A DNA stretch of 22,084 bases from positions 1-22,084 of IMG/VR virus record IMGVR_UViG_3300045966_000079; one strand, written 5' to 3'. Positions 12,170 to 20,600 of the stretch are shown piece after piece. The translations under genes and the position numbers were made by a program. The notes beneath the pieces were generated by a model, which saw only the letters and a list, made by a program, of their open reading frames with translations, had not been told where the DNA came from and did not search any database. Source of the stretch: a virus. How positions within the stretch are numbered: position 1 is the stretch's first letter; every line of letters begins with the position of its first letter.

Positions 12170-12886
12170 ATGAATTTTGCTTGGTCCTTTAGCGGGGGAG
12201 CCCCCGTTCTGAAGAAGTATCGTGTCGCCAGCGGTTCGACTGCCAATGCGGGCGGATATGTCACCGTGTCAGCGGCGGGCGGTTCGGGTCTTGTGCTTGG
12301 TTTGGTCACGACTGTCGCTGACCAGGTTGGTTCCACGTTGGATGCGGCGACTGGTTCTACCGCGCCGACCAGCGATACCGCTGCGGTGACGAGCGTCATT
12401 GTCAACCCCGATGCGGTCTACCGTGCGCTGATTGTGAAGGGCGCGACGGGCGGTCAGATTGACATTCTCACCGAGAGTGCTGGTGGGTCCAAGACCGCCA
12501 ATACCATCACCACGGGTGAGACTGCGCCTAACTCGCCCAGCATGGACGAGGGTACGATTGTCTGCGTCTTCGGCGCGAACAAGGGCCAGACCCGTAAGAT
12601 TACCTCGGTGTCTGCAACTGTTGCGACCATCACTGAGGGCTGGGTTAATAACAACGCCGCAAACGATATCTTCATCCTGCTTCCGTTCACCCCGGCTGAC
12701 GTGGCGGGTAACAACGTTCAGCTTACCACCGACCTGACCGCCGCACGTGCGGATATCGCGGTGGGCACGGGTGCAGACTTCCGCCCAGTTGAGTTGTTTG
12801 TTGACCAGGGCAGCGTCACCCACGCGCGCAACGGCTCATATGTCTATTTCGTGATGGACGACCACATTTACGGTCGCACCACTTAA
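12170..12886 (+). CDS. Probable capsid decoration or head-stabilising protein, 238 aa
   Basis: ATG has a strong SD (AGGAGATAAT) immediately upstream. The product is rich in Thr, Ala, Gly and Val with beta-strand periodicity (GGYVTVSAAGGSGLVLGLVTTVADQVG; TRKITSVSATVATITEGW), lacks cysteine-rich or helical segments, and ends HIYGRTT. An all-beta protein of this size directly before the major capsid gene is usually a decoration or head-stabilising protein. The assignment is from composition and position, not a recognised signature. Confidence 0.62.
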   Translation: MNFAWSFSGGAPVLKKYRVASGSTANAGGYVTVSAAGGSGLVLGLVTTVADQVGSTLDAATGSTAPTSDTAAVTSVIVNPDAVYRALIVKGATGGQIDILTESAGGSKTANTITTGETAPNSPSMDEGTIVCVFGANKGQTRKITSVSATVATITEGWVNNNAANDIFILLPFTPADVAGNNVQLTTDLTAARADIAVGTGADFRPVELFVDQGSVTHARNGSYVYFVMDDHIYGRTT

Positions 12887-12903
12887 GCGTATCTCAGATA
12901 CGC
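12887..12903 (+). other. Hairpin after the decoration gene
   Basis: GCGTATC (12887-12893) pairs with GATACGC (12897-12903) around TCA, starting 1 nt after the stop codon. No T tract follows, so it is more likely a 3' stabilising or processing hairpin than an intrinsic terminator. Confidence 0.55.
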
Positions 12904-12911
12904 AATAGTTA

Positions 12912-12966
12912 TAGGCCACCATTACGGCCTACGATGGTAATGGACTCCACCTTCAACATTGGAGTC
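12912..12966 (+). promoter_or_regulatory. H-type pseudoknot and SD-masking hairpin in the capsid leader
   Basis: TAGGCC (12912-12917) pairs with GGCCTA (12926-12931), and CCATTAC (12919-12925) pairs with GTAATGG (12937-12943). The stems interleave as an H-type pseudoknot with loops of 1, 0 and 5 nt, the same layout as the T-even gene 32 leader pseudoknot. Next, GACTCCA (12943-12949) pairs with TGGAGTC (12960-12966), and this stem contains the capsid SD GGAG (12961-12964). Translation of the capsid gene may therefore be controlled by RNA folding. Confidence 0.6.
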
Positions 12967-12973
12967 TTAAACA

Positions 12974-13894
12974 ATGGCTACTCCTTCCGTTAGTACGAAT
13001 TTCGGTGATCTTCTAGACCCCCGGTTTCAGAAGATTTTCAACGACCGCTATAACCAGCTTCCCGACATGCTGGGCAAGTTCTTCACCATGGTCAGTGATT
13101 CGCCCACGAAGGCTGACTACCGCACGTCGCAGATGGGTACGCTCGGGGATGTCCCGGAGTTTACCGGCACGGTGACGTACGATGACAGCTTCCAGGGGTA
13201 CGACGGCACCATCACCCCCAAGGAATATGCCAGTGGTTATCAGATTGAGCGCAAGCTCTACGATGACGACCAGTACGGCGTGATGGATGCTAAGCCCCGT
13301 ACGCTTGCGACTGCGTATCAGCGCACTCGCCAGAAGCACGGCGCACAGCTATTCAACAACATCTTCAGCGTGGATAGCACCTGGAATAGCTTCACTGAGA
13401 ACGTCGCCATTTGCTCGGATTCGCACACCACCACGTCTGGCGCAAGCACTGCCACTGGATTTGACAACCTCGTCACCACGTCACTGAGCGCGGTGTCGCT
13501 TGCGGCGGCGCGTATCCAGATGATTAACTTCCGTGGTGATCGTGCAGAGCGTATCAGTGTTGTGCCGAGCATGATCCTCATTCCACCCGATCTTTACGAC
13601 CTTGCCTACGAGATTGTTGAGTCGGAGGGCAAGCCGAATACTGCGAACAACAACGTCAACGTCCACAAGGGCAAGTATGACGTGGTTGAGTGGATTTATC
13701 TCAATGACGTGAACAACTGGATGCTCATTGATCCCGTCATGATGAAGGATTCGCTCTACTGGTTCGACCGTGTGCAGAAGGAGTTTGCCATGGTTGAGGA
13801 CTTTGACACGCTCGTTGCCAAGTGGCGCATGTATGCCCGCTACGGCCACGGCCACAACGACTGGCGCTGGGTTCTCGGCGCACAGGTGAGCTAA
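12974..13894 (+). CDS. Major capsid protein (HK97 fold, Mu gpT-like)
   Basis: 306 aa; ATG with GGAG 9 nt upstream. The sequence shows features of the Mu gpT-like HK97-fold capsid group: an N-terminal helix (FNDRYNQLPDMLGKFFTMV), a beta-rich E-loop region (VPEFTGTVTYDDSFQGYDGTITPKEYASGYQIERKLYDDDQYGVM), a long spine helix (LATAYQRTRQKHGAQLFNNIF), and a C-terminal A-domain with PDLYDLAYEIVESEGKPNTANNNVN and KWRMYARYGHGHNDWRWVLGA. It builds the icosahedral shell. It follows a scaffold and a probable decoration gene, and its leader is unusually structured. Confidence 0.92.
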   Translation: MATPSVSTNFGDLLDPRFQKIFNDRYNQLPDMLGKFFTMVSDSPTKADYRTSQMGTLGDVPEFTGTVTYDDSFQGYDGTITPKEYASGYQIERKLYDDDQYGVMDAKPRTLATAYQRTRQKHGAQLFNNIFSVDSTWNSFTENVAICSDSHTTTSGASTATGFDNLVTTSLSAVSLAAARIQMINFRGDRAERISVVPSMILIPPDLYDLAYEIVESEGKPNTANNNVNVHKGKYDVVEWIYLNDVNNWMLIDPVMMKDSLYWFDRVQKEFAMVEDFDTLVAKWRMYARYGHGHNDWRWVLGAQVS

Positions 13895-13899
13895 CACAC

Positions 13900-14079
13900 A
13901 TGGGAAAGGAACGCACCAGCACGCACTCCGCATCAGTCAAAGGCGGTTGGCCTAAGCACTTCAACTACGCACGCAAAGAAAACGTGCGCAACGATGGAGT
14001 GCGCAAAATGGACAACGCGGCTGGTGCGGTCCTGACCGCATCGAAGCGTAAAGCCACGCGGAAAGCGAAAGGCTACTGA
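13900..14079 (+). CDS. Basic hypothetical protein, 59 aa
   Basis: ATG starts 5 nt after the capsid stop, with AGGTGA about 9 nt upstream inside the capsid gene. The product is Lys/Arg/Asn-rich (MGKERTSTHSASVKGG..., ending ASKRKATRKAKGY), lacks cysteine and membrane segments, and ends in a TGATG junction with the next gene. It may be an intrinsically disordered nucleic-acid-binding or internal head protein. No family is recognised. Confidence 0.62.
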   Translation: MGKERTSTHSASVKGGWPKHFNYARKENVRNDGVRKMDNAAGAVLTASKRKATRKAKGY

Positions 14080-14303
14080 TGGCTAATCGTTTCTTCAACA
14101 AGCAAGTTTCACCCCGGCGCAGCGCCTATGGTTGGGAGACGAAAGCCAATAACGTCTATCCCGGCTCTGGCAAGAATGCTGCGGGTGACTATAATTGCCC
14201 CGGTTCTCCCAAGGACAAGCGCGGCCCCAAAGGCGCACGCAATAGCGCTGACAAATCCGGACGCGCGGGCAAAACGTTCGCAGACAATTTCAAGAGGAGC
14301 TAA
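14079..14303 (+). CDS. Basic low-complexity protein, 74 aa
   Basis: It begins in a TGATG junction. The product is basic, rich in Gly, Asn, Lys and Ser (RFFNKQVSPRRSAYGWETKA; KDKRGPKGARNSADKSGRAGK) with little predicted structure and a single cysteine. With the preceding 59-aa gene it forms a pair of small basic proteins just after the capsid gene, perhaps internal head proteins. Function unknown. Confidence 0.62.
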   Translation: MANRFFNKQVSPRRSAYGWETKANNVYPGSGKNAAGDYNCPGSPKDKRGPKGARNSADKSGRAGKTFADNFKRS

Positions 14304-14306
14304 TAC

Positions 14307-15248
14307 ATGAGTTTTCTCACCCAATACGGTTCGTTGTGGGGAGCGATCCCGCAGACGAGCGGGCGTGTGTTCTGGGTGTCGCCCAGTGCTACCTACACCG
14401 TGGAAGGGCGCTCGTACAGTGCCAGCGATGGCAATGATGGGCTGAGCCCTGAGCGTGCACTCCGCACGGTTGCCCAGGCCCACTCACTCTGCACGGCCAG
14501 CGTCAACGATGTTATCGTTCTACTCCCTGGCACGCACACCGTGACGGTTGCATCGCTCGCGCTAAGCAAGGCAGGCGTCACGATCATGGGCCTTCCTGGC
14601 GGCAGGGGCAATCCGTCGCGTCAGCGCACGTCGCTGACTACGTCGCTTGATGACCAGATTGCGAACGTCACCGCCGCCAATATTGAGATTGCGTATCTCA
14701 ACCTCATTCCGGTGACGACCAAAGCCGCTATCGACTATACCTCTGCGGCAGACGGGCTCTATATCCACGATTGCTCGATTGATATGTTCACTGCCGCCGC
14801 CAGCACGTCTACGCTTGGTATCGCAGCCACGACTGCGGCGCAGTCTCCGTCCGACATTCTCTTTGAAAACATCTACGCGATCAGCGACGGTGCGCAGGGT
14901 GCCGCGATTTCACTGGGCGACCCGGACGGTGCGGTTGTCCAGAATTGCGTGTTCCAGGTTCGCACGGGCACGTGGGCGCACGCTGTCAGCGTTGTCGGCG
15001 TTACTTCGCAAGCATCAGTGATTCGCAACTGTCACTTCAGCGCCCAATTCGGCACCATGACCGTTGGTATTCTTGGGTCTGACATGGCGTCTACGGGCCA
15101 GGTTGGCGTGTTCGATTGCCGATTTGACGAGAACGTGACTACGCCCATCGAAGACTTCGACGCTGAAGGTTGCAACATCGCTCAGAACTTCCGTGCTTCA
15201 GCAGATGGTAGTGCTGAAGGCGGTCTCTTGTGGTCGTCTACGACGTAA
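14307..15248 (+). CDS. Right-handed beta-helix virion protein, 313 aa
   Basis: ATG with a strong SD (AGAGGAGC, 6 nt upstream). After an N-terminal stretch (GRVFWVSPSATYTVEGRSYSAS), the motif DGNDGLSPERALRTVAQAHSLCTASVNDVIVLLPGTHTV is typical of phage parallel beta-helix proteins. It is followed by repeated coils with short beta strands and Asn/Cys stacks (VVQNCVFQVR, VIRNCHFSAQF, GVFDCRFDENV). This fold is common in tailspikes and head fibres that bind or cut host polysaccharides. No catalytic residues are assignable by eye. Its place directly before the glycan-modifying genes is notable. Confidence 0.72.
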   Translation: MSFLTQYGSLWGAIPQTSGRVFWVSPSATYTVEGRSYSASDGNDGLSPERALRTVAQAHSLCTASVNDVIVLLPGTHTVTVASLALSKAGVTIMGLPGGRGNPSRQRTSLTTSLDDQIANVTAANIEIAYLNLIPVTTKAAIDYTSAADGLYIHDCSIDMFTAAASTSTLGIAATTAAQSPSDILFENIYAISDGAQGAAISLGDPDGAVVQNCVFQVRTGTWAHAVSVVGVTSQASVIRNCHFSAQFGTMTVGILGSDMASTGQVGVFDCRFDENVTTPIEDFDAEGCNIAQNFRASADGSAEGGLLWSSTT

Positions 15249-15255
15249 TGGAGTT

Positions 15256-16035
15256 ATGCGCGAAGTAGATTCTGCCCATCCACCGGGACTCATCGGGGTC
15301 CCGTGTGGAGACCTCACTCGCTATACACGCACGCATCATGTTCTCAGCAACGTGTGTGTCCCCAAGGGCAGTGATCTACGTTACGGCGTTGGCGTCAATG
15401 TCGCCCACAACTGTAACAACCTTGTCAAAGAAATGCTTGAAGGCCCCTTTGAATGGCTCTGGATCATGGGCGACGATCATGGCTTTCAAGATTCGCTTCT
15501 ATTGTCTTTGTTGGACCGGGACGTTGATATTGTCGTTCCCATTGTTTCGCGTCGCGGTCCACCCTTTCAAACTGTGCTGTATCAATACGCCGCACTCGAC
15601 GGGTCAGCCTACATGACATTCTCGTGGGCCGATTTAAGCCGCAATCATCCGCAAGGTGGGTTGATTGCTGTAGACGCCGCAGGGTCAGGCGGGATGCTCA
15701 TTCGTCGCCATGTGCTTGAGACGATGACCGCACCTTGGTTCTCGTGGTCAGAGAAGATCAGTGAAGACGTTAACTTTTGCTTGAAGGCGCGCATCGCAGG
15801 CTTTGCAATCAATGCGGACCTTGACCAACGCATGACCCACCTTACGCCATGTGAACTTGAGCCATATCGTAATGACAAGGGTGAGTGGAACGTGGCAGCG
15901 GTCATTGGCGGGCGGCGCGTCTCACTGACCAACACCCTGCACGACGGCAAAGACTTACGCGAAATCACCTACGGTTACAAACCTGGTATGGAAGGCCGCA
16001 TGTGGGAAACATCTCCTACAGTGGAAGGGCTATGA
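15256..16035 (+). CDS. Glycosyltransferase-like protein (GT-A fold), 259 aa
   Basis: ATG with GGAG only 2 nt upstream; no better start is visible. [13 protein letters not shown] (GDDH at residues 72-75) is a DxD-type metal and nucleotide-sugar site, followed by [27 protein letters not shown] and [15 protein letters not shown]...[13 protein letters not shown], in the order seen in GT-A/GT2-like enzymes. It is paralogous to the protein at 20600-21307. It would transfer a sugar from a nucleotide donor; the acceptor could be a virion protein or host glycan. Its stop overlaps the acyltransferase ATG (ATGA), so the two are probably co-translated. Confidence 0.78.
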   Translation: MREVDSAHPPGLIGVPCGDLTRYTRTHHVLSNVCVPKGSDLRYGVGVNVAHNCNNLVKEMLEGPFEWLWIMGDDHGFQDSLLLSLLDRDVDIVVPIVSRRGPPFQTVLYQYAALDGSAYMTFSWADLSRNHPQGGLIAVDAAGSGGMLIRRHVLETMTAPWFSWSEKISEDVNFCLKARIAGFAINADLDQRMTHLTPCELEPYRNDKGEWNVAAVIGGRRVSLTNTLHDGKDLREITYGYKPGMEGRMWETSPTVEGL

Positions 16036-16517
16036 TCCACCTTACAGCGCAAATCCACGAAACTGCTGTCATCCCTGAAAACGTAGCCATCTGGCAATAC
16101 GCAAACATCATGAACGGCGTTGTCCTTGGAGAAGGCGTCAGCATTGGGGGCTCAAGCGAGATTGGGAGATTCAGCTTCATCGGCGCATGGACCCGCATCG
16201 GATATGGATGCTTCCTACCCTCTCGTAGCCGTATTGGTAGCCGCGTGTTCATTGGCCCTCATGTCACATTTTGTGATGACAAATATCCCGTTGTGGGCAA
16301 CCCACACTATGTCGGAAAGCCGCCGATTGTTGAAGACGGTGCTTCCATTGGAGCCGGGGCCGTAATACTGCCCGGTATTCGCATCGGCAAATACGCAATG
16401 GTCGGCGCGGGTGCCGTCGTCACCAAAGATGTCCCCGACGACACCACCGTCATTGGCAACCCTGCACAACCACTTTACCGTGCCGCCAACGTCAAGGGCG
16501 AGGAGAATATTTCGTGA
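16032..16517 (+). CDS. Left-handed beta-helix (hexapeptide) acyltransferase, 161 aa
   Basis: It starts in an ATGA overlap with GGAAGG upstream. Hexapeptide repeats run through most of the protein ([80 protein letters not shown]), the hallmark of trimeric acetyl-CoA-dependent sugar O- or N-acetyltransferases of the WbbJ/NeuD/VatD type. A His candidate for catalysis is in FIGPHVTF. The VIGNPAQ end is typical of the class. Together with the preceding glycosyltransferase it suggests synthesis or modification of an acetylated glycan. Confidence 0.88.
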   Translation: MIHLTAQIHETAVIPENVAIWQYANIMNGVVLGEGVSIGGSSEIGRFSFIGAWTRIGYGCFLPSRSRIGSRVFIGPHVTFCDDKYPVVGNPHYVGKPPIVEDGASIGAGAVILPGIRIGKYAMVGAGAVVTKDVPDDTTVIGNPAQPLYRAANVKGEENIS

Positions 16518-17278
16518 GCAACACTGTTGAGAAACTGAAGTCTCTTTTGCATGACCAACCCTCTAACCCGCTCCGCCCGAATCAGGTTGAAGACTACAAA
16601 GAGGAGCGCAATCGCCTTCAGTCCATTGTCAAAGCCCCTGCATGGCAGGCTGGCGCAGACCGGGGCGCAGCAACCAAGCGTTTCCGCCAGATTGACAAGC
16701 TGATTGAAGACGGTGCGCCAAAGCGCCTGGATCGCCACCGCCAAGATCAGGTTGCGCAGTTGGCAAAGGAAGCCCAGCAAGAGATTCGTGACGCCATGCT
16801 GCCCCAGTCTCAGATGCGTCGTAACCCGCCTGGCAGCGTGGATGCGTACAGACGCGGTGAAGGTAGCAAGCGTATCAAAGATACGATCCTGACGTGGAAG
16901 CGTGCGATGCGAGCACTTGACCCGGATAACACCGAGCAAGACTACACCAATATTGAGAAGTTTCGCCCGACCGGCACGCCTGATAACGGCACGTCCACGT
17001 TCGCGGCTGATGCTCAAATCCCCGGTAAGTTTGCTCAGACACCGCTTGCAAAAGAGAATTGGCCCCTTGGCGAACCCACAGTTGACACCGCCATTGCTCA
17101 AGTACAGAAGCGCGAACGTAAAGAAATGAGTGCGGAAGCCAAACAGGCTGCACGCGATAGGCTCGCACAGGCCCGTGCAATCAAAGCTGCAAAGGCCCAC
17201 ACTAGCGTCACCCAAGATGTCCCGGCTGTGACGACAGAGGAGAACACTGATGGCATTTCCGTGGATATTCTACAGTAA
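16514..17278 (+). CDS. Hypothetical charged helical protein, 254 aa
   Basis: GTG start in a GTGA overlap, SD GAGGAG upstream. Residues 1-120 are charged helices ([48 protein letters not shown]). A central Pro/Gly-rich stretch follows, then a Lys/Ala-rich C-terminal helix ([31 protein letters not shown]). No cysteine or signal peptide. I recognise no family; position among virion genes suggests a structural or assembly role. The 3' end overlaps the next gene by 29 nt. Confidence 0.65.
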   Translation: MSNTVEKLKSLLHDQPSNPLRPNQVEDYKEERNRLQSIVKAPAWQAGADRGAATKRFRQIDKLIEDGAPKRLDRHRQDQVAQLAKEAQQEIRDAMLPQSQMRRNPPGSVDAYRRGEGSKRIKDTILTWKRAMRALDPDNTEQDYTNIEKFRPTGTPDNGTSTFAADAQIPGKFAQTPLAKENWPLGEPTVDTAIAQVQKRERKEMSAEAKQAARDRLAQARAIKAAKAHTSVTQDVPAVTTEENTDGISVDILQ

Positions 17279-18287
17279 CTTTGAAGCTGGCACCAACGCT
17301 GAATGGACCTCTGAGACCGACACCGCCTCTCAGCTAGACATCGCGCATATCACTACGCTTGCTAGCGTAAGCGGGCGCGGTTCGCTCGCGCCATTTCGCG
17401 GTGCGTATTGTGCCCGTTGGCGACTCGGGGCAAACACTACCGATGCGTTTCTCACGTCCACCGGTATCGACATTGCGGACGCTGCCACGTCATACTTCCG
17501 TTGGTACATCTACTTTGGCCATGATTTCACGTTCACCGCAAACGATGTCGTTAGCCTGTTCAAGCTAACGCAGGCTGGTGGCGGCACGGTGGAATACACC
17601 GTTGGCATCAACTGTGTCGCCTCCACGGGGGATATGTTCCTGGGCGGCTCAGACGGCACCGCAGCCGCCGCATTTGGCACCAGCGCCATTAGTCGTGGTG
17701 TGTGGCACAGCATTGAAGTGTTGGCAACGGTGAGCACAAGCGACGCTGGCGTCATTACCACCTGGCTTGACGGCGTGCAGCAGACGACCGCTGACACGCT
17801 TGACCAAGCGGCAGGCGTTGGCGACGGCGTGTTGGGCGTCATGGACCGCCTGGCAACCACCACCGGCACCGTTCTGATGGATGACTTCATCCAAGACGAT
17901 GCACGCATCTATCCCATCGTTGACCGCTTCCCGCGTCAGCTATTGCTCACGAAGAGTGCACATGCATTCATTGGCCCGGGTGAGATTGAAAACGTCAGCT
18001 TGCTTAGTGGCGCGGGCACTGACAACGTCTTGACCATTTACGATACCAACCGCGCCAATACCAATGCCGCGAACAAGATCGGGATTGAACTCAAGAACGT
18101 CACCAATAACGACATTGTTGACCCCGCAGGTGTGCCAGTCTTGGTGACGCGCGGTGCATATGTTGTTCTTGCGGGCACGAACCCACGCGCCATGATTAAC
18201 ATTAAGTGGGCACCGGGTTATGGAAGCGCTGGGGCTGCGCGCACAGTCGCCGCGCGCTTGCGCACCCGACCGCTTGAAGTGCTATGA
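17250..18287 (+). CDS. LamG/concanavalin-like virion protein, 345 aa
   Basis: ATG at 17250 with GAGGAG 8 nt upstream inside the preceding gene. The N-terminal two thirds reads as a jelly-roll lectin-type fold ([80 protein letters not shown]), as in LamG or polysaccharide-lyase-like domains of phage adhesins. The C-terminal third is another beta domain. It likely contributes to a surface or tail adhesion structure. It is followed by an FnIII protein in an ATGA overlap. Confidence 0.72.
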   Translation: MAFPWIFYSNFEAGTNAEWTSETDTASQLDIAHITTLASVSGRGSLAPFRGAYCARWRLGANTTDAFLTSTGIDIADAATSYFRWYIYFGHDFTFTANDVVSLFKLTQAGGGTVEYTVGINCVASTGDMFLGGSDGTAAAAFGTSAISRGVWHSIEVLATVSTSDAGVITTWLDGVQQTTADTLDQAAGVGDGVLGVMDRLATTTGTVLMDDFIQDDARIYPIVDRFPRQLLLTKSAHAFIGPGEIENVSLLSGAGTDNVLTIYDTNRANTNAANKIGIELKNVTNNDIVDPAGVPVLVTRGAYVVLAGTNPRAMINIKWAPGYGSAGAARTVAARLRTRPLEVL

Positions 18288-18559
18288 CCTCGTTCCATCG
18301 CGTTATTCCTTTTTATTGGGACGAAACCACAATCCCCAACCTCTCGCATTACAAACTCTATGCGGGGCGTGCAACTGGGACATATGACGCAACCGGCTCT
18401 CCAAAGAACATGGGCAGCGGCACCAGCGGAACGTTTACCACGGACGCGAACGGCGTGTGGTATTTCGCGATGACAACCGTAGACACTGAGGCTGAAGAGA
18501 GTGAGTTTTCGCAAGAATACGTCGCGGACATCCCGCGCCCATCAGGCTTAATCGGATGA
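18284..18559 (+). CDS. Fibronectin type III-like protein, 91 aa
   Basis: ATGA overlap with the preceding gene. The sequence WDETTIPNLSHYKLYAGRATGTYDATGSP...GVWYFAMTTVDTEAEESEFSQEY has the strand order and Trp/Tyr positions of a single FnIII domain. Such domains decorate phage virions and bind weakly to bacterial surfaces. It ends in an ATGA overlap with a 42-aa gene. Confidence 0.75.
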   Translation: MTSFHRVIPFYWDETTIPNLSHYKLYAGRATGTYDATGSPKNMGSGTSGTFTTDANGVWYFAMTTVDTEAEESEFSQEYVADIPRPSGLIG

Positions 18560-18684
18560 TTAACTATCCAGAGCTACCGCCCTTCGGTCAAACACGCCCC
18601 CGCTACAAAGAGGGTGACGTGATTACGCACCCAAGCGGCAATGTGTACAAACGAATCAATGGGAATTGGGTTCTTCAAAAGTAG
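18556..18684 (+). CDS. Small hypothetical protein, 42 aa
   Basis: The frame starts in an ATGA overlap and encodes MINYPELPPFGQTRPRY, a short acidic/basic turn and a beta hairpin-like end (THPSGNVYKRINGNWVLQK). The YKRxNGxW end is typical of small beta domains in phage tail proteins. It overlaps the next gene by 26 nt (or 44 from the earlier ATG). Too short for gene callers, but the junctions are those used throughout this genome. Confidence 0.58.
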   Translation: MINYPELPPFGQTRPRYKEGDVITHPSGNVYKRINGNWVLQK

Positions 18685-19249
18685 CCTTATCGCGAGTGTC
18701 TTGCTATGCGCGAGCGCCGTATGGGCACAACCCAGCGGTGTCAATATTGGGACGAAACCGCAAACATACACGCTGACGGTATCCCGCGATGGCACGGGCC
18801 TTGGCAACGTCACGGGGACAGGTATCACATGTGGCGTCCTTAGCTTTGAAGACTGCACGCAGACCTTTAATCCGTTGACTACGGTAACGCTGACTGCTGT
18901 TGCAGCAATCAATACCGGCTCTACGTTTACCGGATGGGGCGGCGCGTGTTCTGGTTCAAGTGCAACGTGTGATGTGTTGATGACGCAAGCGCAATCCGTG
19001 ACCGCAACCTTTACCTTCGCTGGTTGGGTATTGCTCTGGGATGACAATTCAAGTGATGAAGACAACTTTGAATTGGAGCGCCGCACGACTTGCACGGGCG
19101 GGACGTACGCCTTGCTGACATCACCGATTGCGAACGCTGAGACATACACTGATACTACTGCGGTCGCAGGCACGCAATACGAATACCGCATTCGTGCGGT
19201 CAATACCTTTGGAAACTCTGCGTACTCTACCGCGCTCTGTGTCCCCTGA
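18659..19249 (+). CDS. Sec-signal protein with a bacterial surface repeat and FnIII domain, 196 aa
   Basis: The N-terminus MGIGFFKSSLIASVLLCASAVWAQ has an n-region Lys, a hydrophobic core and an AxA-type cleavage site (VWA-Q), a textbook Sec signal peptide. The mature part starts with a beta repeat (TYTLTVSRDGTGLGN...FTGWGGACSGSSATCDVLMTQAQSVTATFT) of the kind common in bacterial secreted proteins. It continues with an FnIII domain (WDDNSSDEDNFELERRTTC...TQYEYRIRAVNTFGNS). An earlier ATG (18641) adds six residues; neither start has a clear SD. A signal peptide on a protein encoded inside a virion gene block is unusual: it may be exported to alter the host surface, or the domain may be borrowed from a bacterial adhesin. 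Confidence 0.7.
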   Translation: MGIGFFKSSLIASVLLCASAVWAQPSGVNIGTKPQTYTLTVSRDGTGLGNVTGTGITCGVLSFEDCTQTFNPLTTVTLTAVAAINTGSTFTGWGGACSGSSATCDVLMTQAQSVTATFTFAGWVLLWDDNSSDEDNFELERRTTCTGGTYALLTSPIANAETYTDTTAVAGTQYEYRIRAVNTFGNSAYSTALCVP

Positions 19250-20289
19250 TGCCATATTACATTGCACCATATATCGGCACTGGAACGGATAACGACCCGT
19301 TTCGTCCGCGCGGCTCTGATCAATCCGGGTGGTCCGCGATTGATTTGCGCCCCAATGGTGGAGCCACGTTGGATGGAGGCGGATTAAATGCGTGTCTTCT
19401 GCACCTTCCAAGCCATGACCCTGACAGCGCACTGACGCTTATTGGCCACGCAAAACAAGAAGGCTTGGGCGCGCGTGCAACAGTCAATACGCGGCTCAAT
19501 ATGTCATTACGCGCGGGACAGTCAGTACAAGAAGCCGTCATTACCCTTTTAACAGAGCCCGCCGCTAACGGATGGAAGCCAATCCAGCCAACCATAGACG
19601 GCGCGTATGAAATTTGGCTTGGTGGGCTCTTTTGGTCCGCGAAAACGGTACGGGGCGGTGCGACATTCACGGATGATTACGAACGTGCAGATAGCGCCGA
19701 CCTTGGCGCGGATTGGGATGTATCAGCGACGGACGTAGACCGCCACCTTGCTATATTCTCGGGAATTGTTTACGCGGATGCTTTCCCGCCATGTTACGAG
19801 CACGTCACGTCGATATCTCCAGGCGAATCGCAATATTCACTCGTTACGCTGGATGATATCAATACGGCGACATTAGGTACAACCGAAGGCGGCGCAACAA
19901 TTCGTGTAACCGCAGGCGTGCTCCGTAACTTCTATCAATGCGCAGCCATGTTTGCGGGTGCAGGAACAACCACCCAACTCGGGAAGCGTATTGATGGGAC
20001 GTTAACTGAACTCGCCAGTGAGAACGCAACATCGTGGGCGAATACCAACACCATGCGATTAAGCGGTTCCGGAACAAGTATTACCGTCCAGCGCAACGGC
20101 TCAGGCACACTCCTCAACGCGACAGACAGTGCGCATTCTGGCGGCAGCGTCGGCATCTACAGCTTTAACGGCGACGGATGGTGCGGTATTAGCGATTATG
20201 AAGGTGGCGATACCTTAAGCGATGCTCAACGCGCCACCGCCTGTACCTCGCTAGGTGCTATTGGCATGGTTGGCCGGATGTGGAAATGA
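19249..20289 (+). CDS. Beta-rich virion or tail protein with a C-terminal lectin-like domain, 346 aa
   Basis: TGATG junction with the previous gene. The N-terminal ~130 residues (MPYYIAPYIGTGTDNDPFRPRGSD...EIWLGGLFWSAKTVRG) match in style a recurrent phage virion N-terminal module. From ~140 a jelly-roll-like domain starts (FTDDYERADSADLGADWDVSATDV) and continues to ...SVGIYSFNGDGWCGISDYEGGD, resembling LamG-like domains in phage baseplate or fibre proteins. It is probably a peripheral tail or fibre component. The end overlaps the next gene by 4 nt. Confidence 0.68.
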   Translation: MPYYIAPYIGTGTDNDPFRPRGSDQSGWSAIDLRPNGGATLDGGGLNACLLHLPSHDPDSALTLIGHAKQEGLGARATVNTRLNMSLRAGQSVQEAVITLLTEPAANGWKPIQPTIDGAYEIWLGGLFWSAKTVRGGATFTDDYERADSADLGADWDVSATDVDRHLAIFSGIVYADAFPPCYEHVTSISPGESQYSLVTLDDINTATLGTTEGGATIRVTAGVLRNFYQCAAMFAGAGTTTQLGKRIDGTLTELASENATSWANTNTMRLSGSGTSITVQRNGSGTLLNATDSAHSGGSVGIYSFNGDGWCGISDYEGGDTLSDAQRATACTSLGAIGMVGRMWK

Positions 20290-20600
20290 AAGGCCGATGG
20301 GGCTACAAACCAACCACCCGTCGCTTATGGTCCGTACCCGGCATTGGCCAACGCGGCAATCGCACGATGGGAAATCCGTTCCTCACGCTTGGTTTGGAGT
20401 GGTGCGCGCGGTGCAAGCAAGAGATGGATTGCGACACTGAAGCCAGCCATCGTAACGGCATGTATGTCTTCAAACGCTGGTGCCGTAGATGCGGGCTCGT
20501 TGTCAAGAGCGGTGTGTATCGCGCGCAAATCGTGAGCGACACCAACCTTGTCCCTATGGCCCTTGAGTGGGTCAATAAACCAGAGAAGGATCGACGCTAA
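20286..20600 (+). CDS. Zinc-ribbon protein, 104 aa
   Basis: ATGA overlap start. WCARCKQEMDC and RWCRRCGLV provide the zinc ligands (spacing ~30 residues). The N-terminus is basic (MKGRWGYKPTTRRLW) and the C-terminus is alpha-helical. It ends in a TAATG junction with the second glycosyltransferase. It is the only zinc-ribbon protein in the distal virion block, perhaps a regulator or an assembly factor; function unknown. Confidence 0.65.
   Translation: MKGRWGYKPTTRRLWSVPGIGQRGNRTMGNPFLTLGLEWCARCKQEMDCDTEASHRNGMYVFKRWCRRCGLVVKSGVYRAQIVSDTNLVPMALEWVNKPEKDRR

Noticed and set aside
18785-18806. TGGCACG-GGCC-TTGGC inside the signal-peptide gene as another sigma-54 promoter
   Set aside because: It lies within coding sequence, the essential GC of the -12 box is changed to GG, and no gene start follows at a sensible distance.
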